Part shown: positions 1 to 5,316 of the stretch, piece after piece
Position numbering within the stretch: the first letter of the stretch is position 1
Layout of the letters: every line of letters begins with the position of its first letter
Assembly (NCBI GenBank): GCA_014381035.1
Contig: JACMIS010000018.1
Span: 1-6,723 of the forward strand
From: Armatimonadota bacterium
GTDB lineage: Bacteria > Armatimonadota > Armatimonadia > Armatimonadales > Armatimonadaceae
Length of the DNA stretch: 6,723 nucleotides
Direction: 5' to 3'
Notes under the pieces: model-generated
Database searches by the model: none
What the model was told of the DNA's origin: nothing
What the model saw: only the letters and a program-made list of their open reading frames with translations
Position numbers and translations under genes: made by a program

Positions 1-42
1 CTCTTCAATCCTACGATTATTGTTGACTAGGAGAGCGACTGA

Positions 43-66
43 GGGGTGACAACAATATGTCACCCC
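43..66 (+). promoter_or_regulatory. Perfect hairpin in the leader of the pseudopilin pair
   Basis: GGGGTGACA (43-51) and TGTCACCCC (58-66) are exact reverse complements around a 6-nt loop, giving a 9-bp stem. The stem ends 9 nt before the AGAGG ribosome-binding site (76-80) of the pseudopilin. No T-run follows, so it does not look like a classical rho-independent terminator. It could be a leader structure that affects mRNA stability or ribosome access, an operator, or the 3' hairpin of an upstream gene. One frame at the left edge reads LFNPTIIVD and stops at 28-30, which would fit the tail of such a gene, but nine residues cannot prove it. The structure is directly visible; its role is inferred. 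Confidence 0.5.
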
Positions 67-86
67 GCTTAACAAAGAGGGTTATA

Positions 87-734
87 ATGAAAAAAGCGTT
101 CACGCTGGTTGAGTTGTTGAGCGTGCTTGCCATACTTGCCCTTCTGATGGCAATACTTTTTCCGGTGTTATCCAACTCAAGAAAAAGTAGCTATAAAGCG
201 ACGTGTCAGGCAAATCTTCACACCGTCGGACAAACGGTTCGCCTCTATGTGGATGACTACGACGGCAACTGGCCAGATTCACAGGTATGGTCAACCTGGA
301 ATCGCGCCGACACTGCCTTTCCGAAATCCTCCCGAGGCACTTTTCCTCGACTCATGGGATGTCCTTCCGTTACCGTCCCGGCGGATAGGAAGGACTTTAT
401 AGAGGGAAGAGGAGATATAGCAGGATACACATCCAATGCTAACATCTCCGAGAGAACTGATGATAAATTTATTTATCCTGCTACCACGGTCACGTTTTTG
501 GACGCAGCATTAGATGTGATTCGTGCATACGGTCCTGATCCCTACATAGACACAACATGGAACCCTTATCCTTACAACGTGGAGAAGGGATACGAGCGGC
601 ACAATGGTGGGGCTAACTATCTTTTCTTCGACGGTCATGTTAAATGGCTCCATAAGGAGCAGGTGTCACCAACAGATAGAGGTAATGATGGCACTAAGCC
701 AGCATTTGCGTTACACGAGAAGACAGCACAATAA
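87..734 (+). CDS. Type II secretion/type IV pilin-like pseudopilin with C-terminal H-x9-DG domain
   Basis: This is a 215-residue prepilin-like protein. Its N-terminus, MKKAFTLVELLSVLAIL, has the short basic leader, the prepilin peptidase site (Ala instead of Gly before the Phe), Glu at mature position 5 and a hydrophobic helix that runs to about residue 27 (ILFPVL). A CxxNL motif (CQANL, about 40-44) follows. The C-terminus carries H-NGGANYLFF-DG, the H-x9-DG signature of the DUF1559-like pseudopilins abundant in Armatimonadota and Planctomycetota. It should be processed by a prepilin peptidase and assembled into a pseudopilus or displayed on the cell surface; its exact job is unknown in these groups. 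I chose the ATG at 87 because AGAGG lies 6 nt upstream and the prepilin leader starts there. An in-frame ATG at 57 lies inside the hairpin and would give an atypical leader. The stop overlaps the next start (TAATG). Base composition is lower in GC than in the genes to the right. Confidence 0.88.
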   Translation: MKKAFTLVELLSVLAILALLMAILFPVLSNSRKSSYKATCQANLHTVGQTVRLYVDDYDGNWPDSQVWSTWNRADTAFPKSSRGTFPRLMGCPSVTVPADRKDFIEGRGDIAGYTSNANISERTDDKFIYPATTVTFLDAALDVIRAYGPDPYIDTTWNPYPYNVEKGYERHNGGANYLFFDGHVKWLHKEQVSPTDRGNDGTKPAFALHEKTAQ

Positions 735-1384
735 TGCCTGGTATTGATAAGAACGGCAGATTGGTCGTGGGGATCATTCTGGCGGCGATTTGTGTTTGTG
801 CCTTTCTCCTGTTTTTCTTCCAGCGAGAGCAGAATAACAGGGGGCGAGTCGCTTGCCAGGATAACTTGCGTAAGGTAGGTCAGGCAATCGGAATGTACGT
901 CGCTGATAATGATGGCTACCTGCCGACCGAGGCAGTCTGGGGGGAACGAGCGATACCTTCCTTGCCTGAATCAGGCTGTCCTGCGGCAGAACCGATCCCA
1001 CACCTTGATCCCCCGCTCCGGGATGCCGAGCACGGGCTACTCGGATACGCCTTCAATCCTATGCTGACAGATGGGCATCTCGATAAGAATAATCTTCCTG
1101 TTATTACGGCACTTGCCTATGCTTCTATGCCGCACCCGAAAACCACGATTGCCGTTTTCGATTACACCTCGGGCATCCCTTCGACAAGTGTGCTCGATAT
1201 TTACCGCGGGGAAAATGGTGGCTGGCCCAAACAGCTAGCGCAAGGCTGGAAACGCCACGGAAACGGCGGCAACTATCTTTTCTGCGATGGGCATGTGGCC
1301 TGGTTCCCGGAATCCGCGATACTTCTCACGGATTTGGATACATGTGGGGGTGACAAGAAGAAGCCGAACTTCTGCATAAAATAA
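734..1384 (+). CDS. Pseudopilin paralogue with an uncleavable N-terminal anchor and H-x9-DG domain
   Basis: This is a 216-residue protein whose ATG shares one base with the preceding TAA stop, so translation is probably coupled. It is clearly related to its neighbour. CQDNLRKVGQAIGMYVADND (about residues 41-60) aligns with CQANLHTVGQTVRLYVDDYD there, and both end in an H-x9-DG motif (here H-GNGGNYLFC-DG, about residues 174-185). The N-terminus differs: MPGIDKNGRLVVGII leads into one transmembrane helix (about 10-29) with no FTLVE motif and no Glu5. It should therefore stay as a type II membrane protein and not enter a pilus fibre through the normal route. It may act as a membrane-anchored partner or minor subunit of the upstream pseudopilin; that is inference. 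A terminator follows 21 nt after the stop. Confidence 0.82.
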   Translation: MPGIDKNGRLVVGIILAAICVCAFLLFFFQREQNNRGRVACQDNLRKVGQAIGMYVADNDGYLPTEAVWGERAIPSLPESGCPAAEPIPHLDPPLRDAEHGLLGYAFNPMLTDGHLDKNNLPVITALAYASMPHPKTTIAVFDYTSGIPSTSVLDIYRGENGGWPKQLAQGWKRHGNGGNYLFCDGHVAWFPESAILLTDLDTCGGDKKKPNFCIK

Positions 1385-1404
1385 CTATATTTTCGAGACA
1401 AAAA

Positions 1405-1440
1405 GAAGGGGAGGGATACAGATAGTCTTCCCTTTATTTT
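1405..1440 (+). terminator. Rho-independent terminator after the pseudopilin pair
   Basis: AAGGGGAG (1406-1413) pairs with CTTCCCTT (1427-1434) as an 8-bp stem with one G-T wobble, and G-T pairs can extend it by one on each side. The loop is about 13 nt and the stem runs directly into TTTATTTT. Its position 21 nt after the stop at 1384 fits termination of a two-gene transcript. The stem is only moderately stable. Confidence 0.65.
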
Positions 1441-1680
1441 CACTCAGGAATTGGCTGGGCAAACCTCAATTACTAACGCGTCAGTGTACTAAATAGTCAT
1501 TCAAAAGTAATGCGGTATCTGGTGCCTACCTGCTGCAGAACACCGGTGACGGCTTGGCAGAGCGCGGCGAAACGGGCAAAAGCGTTAACGGGCAGCCACC
1601 GATTCCGGTTGGGGTTTTCGTTTCGCCGTCGGTTTTGTCGGGGGGTGGCGGCGAAAACCCGCCGATGAAGGACACCGACC
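1441..1680. other. Intergenic gap without a supported gene; contains a 9-bp inverted repeat
   Basis: This stretch separates the lower-GC pseudopilin block from the GC-rich minus-strand operon. Its first 60 nt are AT-rich and contain TACTAA twice (1471 and 1487). From about 1510 it turns GC-rich. GGGTTTTCG (1612-1620) and CGAAAACCC (1652-1660) form a perfect 9-bp inverted repeat, and GGCGG/CCGCC makes a small hairpin inside the right half. For the minus-strand operon these could fold as 3' structures just past the dehydrogenase stop, but no T-run follows. A 52-codon + frame from ATG 1510 to TGA 1666, rich in Arg and Cys, and a 66-codon minus frame both lack a ribosome-binding site and a recognisable domain, so I do not call either a gene. 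A decayed or dispersed repeat is possible. Confidence 0.4.
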
Positions 1681-2937
1681 CTACGGCTTCCCCCCACTGT
1701 ACGAGACGCGGTAGATTACGCCGTTGGTGTCATCCCCGACCAGAAGGGCACCGTCTTTTGCGACCGCGACTCCCGCGAGACGTGCGAAGTGCCCCACCTC
1801 GCCCTCAGTGCTGCCGCTCTCCGCCCCTTGAACCAGAAAACCGCTCAGGAACGGCGTCAGGGAGACGGGTTTGCCAGTGGGACCGAATTTGACACGGACG
1901 ACCTCGTAGCCGGAAGGCGGCTTACGGTTCCATGAGCCGCGCATGGCGACGAACGCATCGTTTTTGTACTCGGCGGGGAACTGATTCGCCGTGTAAAACG
2001 CCATCTGGAGCGGTGCGCTGTGTGCGGTATAGAGCAGCTCCGGCTCCCGACTCGTCCGCGCCCAGGAGTCGTAGGTGTACCCTTTCGGAGGGTCGTCGGC
2101 GAGGTTTGGCTTGCCGTCGGCGAAGACGTAAGGCCAGCCGTACCGTTTACCGCCGACGATCTCGTTCAACTCCTCCTTCTGGTCGTCGTCGCCGAGCCAG
2201 TCAATGCCGTGATCGAAACCGTACATCCGTCTTGAGGTCGGGTGCCAGCCGAACCCGATGGTGTTACGCAAGCCGCTGGCGTAGATCTTTCGGTTCGTGC
2301 CGTCCGGGTTGGCACGCAGGATGGTCGCGCTCTCGTCGCTCGTTTCCTCGCACGCGTTGCACGTCGAGCCGGATGAGATATACAGCATGCCGTCCGGTCC
2401 GAACCCGATGGTGCGGTTCGGGTGCTGACCGCCGTCGGGCAGGTCCTTGATCAGAAGACGCGGCATTCCGAGGGTGCCGTCGCTCTTGATCGGTGCCGAG
2501 AGCACCTCCTTCACCGTAGTAAAGTACAGAGTTTTCCCGCGCAGAGCCAACCCATGCAGCTGTTTACGTTTGGCGACGATTCTCTCTACATCCGCGACCC
2601 CGTCGCCGTTCGTGTCCTTGAGCATGACCACATTCCCCGGCTCCCGTTGCGAAACATACACCGTGCCGTCCGGCGTCACCGCCATCATGCGTGGATTTTC
2701 CAATTTTGCGAACGGGGCGACTCGGAACCCTTCCGGCAGATTCAGCCGGGCGACCCGCTCCGGGGTCGCTTCCATCAGGGCGGGCTTGACGATATGGGCG
2801 TCGATATCGGCGCGAGTCGTGCGCTTCGGCGGGGTACCCTGCCCGGACACGAGCGTCGCCGCCGTCAGGAGGCATCCCCCGGCGACCGCCGCGACAAGGG
2901 CGGGCATCGGAAATGGTTTATGTATCGGTAATCGCAT
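1681..2937 (-). CDS. Secreted PQQ-dependent sugar (glucose/sorbosone-type) dehydrogenase
   Basis: This is a 418-residue member of the soluble PQQ glucose/sorbosone dehydrogenase beta-propeller family, which oxidises aldoses or related aldehydes with pyrroloquinoline quinone and Ca2+ outside the cytoplasm. A basic start and hydrophobic segment (about 11-31) form an export signal ending near VSGQG. The propeller starts at LNLPEGFRVAPFA (about 66-78). Visible marks are DTNGDGVAD (108-116, Ca-type loop), LHGLAL with the candidate catalytic His at about 128, GGQHPNRTIGFGPDG, STCNACEE (probable disulfide), GLRNTIGF with the PQQ-contacting Arg at about 224, YGWPY (266-270) and RGSWNRKPPSGYEV near the end. 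I chose the ATG at 2937 because it starts a normal signal peptide after AGAAAG; an earlier in-frame start would add 24 charged residues. It lies 83 nt downstream of the hydrolase and is probably co-transcribed. No PQQ biosynthesis genes are in the window, and the exact substrate is unknown. Confidence 0.9.
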   Translation of the reverse strand: MRLPIHKPFPMPALVAAVAGGCLLTAATLVSGQGTPPKRTTRADIDAHIVKPALMEATPERVARLNLPEGFRVAPFAKLENPRMMAVTPDGTVYVSQREPGNVVMLKDTNGDGVADVERIVAKRKQLHGLALRGKTLYFTTVKEVLSAPIKSDGTLGMPRLLIKDLPDGGQHPNRTIGFGPDGMLYISSGSTCNACEETSDESATILRANPDGTNRKIYASGLRNTIGFGWHPTSRRMYGFDHGIDWLGDDDQKEELNEIVGGKRYGWPYVFADGKPNLADDPPKGYTYDSWARTSREPELLYTAHSAPLQMAFYTANQFPAEYKNDAFVAMRGSWNRKPPSGYEVVRVKFGPTGKPVSLTPFLSGFLVQGAESGSTEGEVGHFARLAGVAVAKDGALLVGDDTNGVIYRVSYSGGKP

Positions 2938-3020
2938 AAGATTCTTTCTAAATCGTGGAATCGTGAAACGAAGCGACTGTGTCTTACCCCGATCTCGGGA
3001 TTTGCACACGCGGCAGGCTC

Positions 3021-4052
3021 CTATTTCAGGAAATCGAGCAGTGCCGCGTGAAACTGCACCGGGGCTTCAAGATGCGGGATATGTCCGACGTTCGGCAACG
3101 CGACCAGACGGCTGTTCGGAATATCTTCCGCCGCCGTTTTGCCCAGTTCGGGGTACTGACCTACCGTCTTCAATCGCTCCGGCGACACAAGGTTTTTGCC
3201 GACCACCGTGCGGTCTTCTTGCCCGATAACGAGGAGCGTCGGCACCGTGATCGCCCCGAATTCATAGCGCACCGGTTGCTCGTAGATCATCTGAAACGTC
3301 CGTGCCGACGACTTCGCCCAGCGGTCGAACTCGCCGCTTTGTGCGATACGCGTTCGTACGGTGACGAATGGTTCATATTGCCCGGGGGGATATGAAACGA
3401 AGTAGGATGCGACATATTTGCGGTACGTTTCCGGCGTTTGCTTATACTCGGCGTCGGTTAGCGATTCCAGCGTCTGTGGCGGAACGAAAAGACGGTAATC
3501 TTCCAGACCGATGGGGTTTTCCAGCACAAGCCGCTCCGTGCGGTTCGGGTAGGTACGGGCGAATCGCACGGCAAGCATTCCGCCCATTGAATGTCCGACG
3601 ACGCTCACTTTCGCGATTTTCAGCGTGTCCAGGAGCGTGGCCGTATTGTGCGCCAGCAGATGGAAACTATAGGCAATATCCGGCTTGCTCGATTTGCCGA
3701 ACCCGATCTGATCGGGGACCACGACGCGATAGCCCGCATCGGTCAACGCGGCGACGGTGTTGCGCCAGTATGCCCCGTAAAAGTTCTTGCCGTGCAGGAG
3801 CACCACCGCTCTGCCGTTCGCGACTTTCGTGGGCGGAATGTCCATATACGCCATCCGTGTCGGTTCGCCGTCTATCGTTAGCGGCAGGTATCGCACCGGA
3901 TACGGGTAGGCATACTCCTCCATAGCGATGCCGAGTGGGAGGGGCGGTGCGGGGGAGGACTGGGCGAGGACCGGCGACGCAACAAGCACGAGGAATGTCG
4001 CAGGGACGGCGGCACCCCCCCGCGGAAGGCTCGAAAGAAAACGGTACGTCAT
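3021..4052 (-). CDS. Exported alpha/beta-fold hydrolase
   Basis: This is a 343-residue serine hydrolase of the alpha/beta fold (abhydrolase_1 type; relatives act on esters, epoxides or haloalkanes). It has a signal peptide ending VASPVLA-Q (cleavage near residue 30), so it should act in the periplasm or outside. The oxyanion-hole strand is VVLLHGKNFYG (about 83-93). The nucleophile elbow is GHSMGG with Ser155, the acid is probably Asp280 in VIGQED, and the base is His324 in NVGHIPHLEAP. A cap region lies between about 185 and 262. All triad members are present, so it should be active. I chose the ATG at 4052, which begins the signal peptide; the longer frame has only a TTG start and no signal. 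No good ribosome-binding site precedes 4052, but a 10-codon upstream ORF ends by overlapping it. It is divergent from the DUF2306/MarR operon and probably heads an operon with the dehydrogenase. The substrate cannot be told from sequence. Confidence 0.88.
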   Translation of the reverse strand: MTYRFLSSLPRGGAAVPATFLVLVASPVLAQSSPAPPLPLGIAMEEYAYPYPVRYLPLTIDGEPTRMAYMDIPPTKVANGRAVVLLHGKNFYGAYWRNTVAALTDAGYRVVVPDQIGFGKSSKPDIAYSFHLLAHNTATLLDTLKIAKVSVVGHSMGGMLAVRFARTYPNRTERLVLENPIGLEDYRLFVPPQTLESLTDAEYKQTPETYRKYVASYFVSYPPGQYEPFVTVRTRIAQSGEFDRWAKSSARTFQMIYEQPVRYEFGAITVPTLLVIGQEDRTVVGKNLVSPERLKTVGQYPELGKTAAEDIPNSRLVALPNVGHIPHLEAPVQFHAALLDFLK

Positions 4053-4081
4053 GTAGCGAGGGTATACCCAACCTTTTTCAT
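4049..4081 (-). other. Possible 10-codon upstream ORF ending in an ATGA overlap with the hydrolase
   Basis: On the minus strand an ATG at 4081-4079 opens a frame reading MKKVGYTLAT. Its TGA (4051-4049) overlaps the hydrolase ATG (4052-4050) as ATGA. The hydrolase lacks a well-spaced Shine-Dalgarno sequence, so ribosomes finishing this mini-ORF could re-initiate on it. The mini-ORF itself also lacks a clear ribosome-binding site, and a frame this short often arises by chance. It may instead be untranslated leader. Confidence 0.25.
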
Positions 4082-4110
4082 TGAAACACAAAAAAGATTG
4101 CAATGAAAAT

Positions 4111-4130
4111 ATAGTTAGTCAGCTAACTAT
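4111..4130. promoter_or_regulatory. Perfect palindrome, probable operator for the linked MarR repressor
   Basis: ATAGTTAG (4111-4118) and CTAACTAT (4123-4130) are exact reverse complements around TCAG. The inner 12 bases, TTAGTCAGCTAA, match the known SlyA operator TTAGCAAGCTAA at 10 of 12 positions. SlyA is a MarR-family protein, and a MarR gene lies in the + operon that starts 28 bp to the right. The palindrome ends 6 bp before TATAAT (4137-4142), so a bound dimer would cover the -35 and spacer region of the + promoter. It also lies upstream of the divergent hydrolase gene. Autoregulation is typical of the family; binding here is inferred. Confidence 0.7.
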
Positions 4131-4142
4131 TAGCGGTATAAT
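4115..4142 (+). promoter_or_regulatory. Probable sigma-70 promoter of the DUF2306-marR operon
   Basis: TATAAT at 4137-4142 is a consensus -10 box. A poor -35 (TTAGTC, 4115-4120) lies 16 nt upstream inside the palindrome. Transcription would begin near 4149, leaving only about 9 nt before the ATG at 4158, so the GGAGG (4148-4152) would sit at the very 5' end of the message. A slightly different start or a more distal promoter is possible. A TATATT on the opposite strand (4113-4108), also overlapping the palindrome, is a weak candidate -10 for the divergent hydrolase operon. Confidence 0.5.
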
Positions 4143-4157
4143 CAGGTGGAGGGGAAA

Positions 4158-4862
4158 ATGGACGACTTTTGGACAATGACCGGACCGCTATATCAACCGT
4201 TGCGATGGGTGCACATTCTTACTGGCAGTGTCGCTTTTTTCGCCGCGCCGGTGGCACTGGCAATCGCGAAGGGGAACACCGCGCACCGCCGCGCAGGCTG
4301 GGCGTATGTCGGGGCGATGGGCTTCGCCGCGGTAAGTGCTCTGATACTCGCGATCATTCACCCCAATCCGTTCCTGCTACTCCTCGCTGTGTTTGCGTTC
4401 TACCTTTCGCTCACCGGCGTGCGAATGTTGCGACTCAAGTACAAGGATGCCGAACGCCGCGCCCCGGCACTGCTGGACCATGTCATTTCCGGTGTCATGG
4501 TGCTCGCATCGCTGGGACTGATCGGTCTCGCCGCGAACGGTTTTCTGCGCGGGAACAGTTTCGCCGTCGTGTACCTGGTGTTCGGTTTGATCTCACTCCT
4601 ACTCGTGATCGGCGAGTTTCGGGCGCGTAAAGCCGCCGAGACAGATAGAAAAAAATGGTTATCCCTGCATATTCAGCGCATGATGGGGGCGTATATCTCT
4701 ACCGTGACGGCGTTCGCGGCGGTCAACTTCGGCAAATGGTTTCCCGAAATGTCGCTCATCGTCATCTGGCTCGGACCGACGGTGATCGGGACCGGGTTGA
4801 TTGTCTATTATATTAACCGTTTCGTTAAAAGCAAGACGGGGGTGATCCATGTCCGACAGTGA
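4158..4862 (+). CDS. DUF2306-like multi-pass membrane protein
   Basis: This is a 234-residue integral membrane protein with about seven hydrophobic helices (roughly 17-37, 47-67, 70-92, 108-128, 134-154, 173-193 and 199-221). It resembles the uncharacterised DUF2306 family: WVHILTGSVAFFAAPVAL near the start, a charged HRRAGWAYV loop, and LHIQRMMGAYI before the last pair of helices. Conserved-looking His19, His43, His108 and His171 lie at or near helix ends and could serve as metal or haem ligands; this is inference, since no function is established that I can name. I chose the ATG at 4158 because GGAGG lies 5 nt upstream; an in-frame GTG at 4146 lies ahead of that site. It overlaps the MarR gene by 14 nt, and the promoter in front overlaps the palindrome, so the repressor probably controls it. 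DUF2306 is my best family match. Confidence 0.78.
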   Translation: MDDFWTMTGPLYQPLRWVHILTGSVAFFAAPVALAIAKGNTAHRRAGWAYVGAMGFAAVSALILAIIHPNPFLLLLAVFAFYLSLTGVRMLRLKYKDAERRAPALLDHVISGVMVLASLGLIGLAANGFLRGNSFAVVYLVFGLISLLLVIGEFRARKAAETDRKKWLSLHIQRMMGAYISTVTAFAAVNFGKWFPEMSLIVIWLGPTVIGTGLIVYYINRFVKSKTGVIHVRQ

Positions 4863-5316
4863 CCGTGTGTTGACGCGGCAGTCGCGAATCTGCCTGGGCT
4901 TGATGCGCCTCGGGACACGGATGGCGTCGCAGTTCGACGCCTGGTTTGCGGAGCACGAAATCACCCAGGCTCAGTTCCGCGTGTTGCTGGCAGTATGGCA
5001 ACTCGCGGACAAGCCGGACCATGTGACGCCGTCCGCACTTGCGGACTACCTGTTCATCGAACGACCCACCGCAACAATTCTGATCGCGAAATTGGTCGAA
5101 CGCAGTCTGCTGGCACGTGTTCCGGACGAGACCGACCGCCGCTCACACAGGTTACGCCTGACGCCATCCGGGGGAAACCTGCTCTCCATAATGGGACCGA
5201 TTGCCACGGCGAAGGGGGGCAACACGCTCGCGCCCTTCACCGACGGCGAGCAAGAAACCTTTCTCGCCCTCCTCGCCCGCCTTGAAGCGCACCTGCGGAG
5301 CGGCACGGACGTATGA
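4849..5316 (+). CDS. MarR-family transcriptional regulator
   Basis: This is a 155-residue winged helix-turn-helix regulator of normal MarR length. Helix 1 (about 8-35) starts the dimerisation domain and ITQAQFRVLLAVW (38-50) follows. The helix-turn-helix is TPSALADYLFIERPTATILIAKLVERSLL (60-88), and the wing is RVPDETDRRSHRLRLT (90-105) with the family DxRRS-type turn. The C-terminal helix (about 131-151) completes the dimer domain. It is probably a ligand-released repressor of its own operon acting at the 4111-4130 palindrome; the ligand is unknown. There is one Cys (Cys15), and it sits in the N-terminal helix; a redox switch of the OhrR type is possible but unsupported. The start at 4849 is preceded by GGGGGTGA with good spacing and overlaps the end of the membrane-protein gene by 14 nt, indicating coupled translation. 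The TGA stop is directly followed by an open frame coding for a glycosidase remnant. Confidence 0.93.
   Translation: MSDSDRVLTRQSRICLGLMRLGTRMASQFDAWFAEHEITQAQFRVLLAVWQLADKPDHVTPSALADYLFIERPTATILIAKLVERSLLARVPDETDRRSHRLRLTPSGGNLLSIMGPIATAKGGNTLAPFTDGEQETFLALLARLEAHLRSGTDV

Noticed and set aside
23..28. TTGACT as a -35 box for the pseudopilin promoter.
   Set aside because: No acceptable -10 box lies 16-18 nt downstream; the TATAAT at 83-88 overlaps the start codon.
43..1356. GGGGTGACAA occurs at 43-52 and again at 1347-1356, flanking the pseudopilin pair.
   Set aside because: The second copy lies inside the coding end of the second gene and a single shared 10-mer is weak evidence for a mobile unit.
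1554..1892. A 112-codon plus-strand frame starting with TTG.
   Set aside because: It runs into the antisense of the dehydrogenase 3' end, has no ribosome-binding site, and its second half is low-complexity Arg/Pro-rich sequence.
2952..3000. CCCGA/TCGGG palindrome and doubled CACGATT between the hydrolase and dehydrogenase.
   Set aside because: The arms are short, no T-run follows, and the gap looks like an ordinary intra-operon spacer.
2447..3229. Plus-strand frames of up to 260 codons across the minus-strand dehydrogenase and hydrolase.
   Set aside because: They are Arg/Ser-rich shadow translations opposite two well-supported genes and cross the gap between them without a domain or ribosome-binding site.
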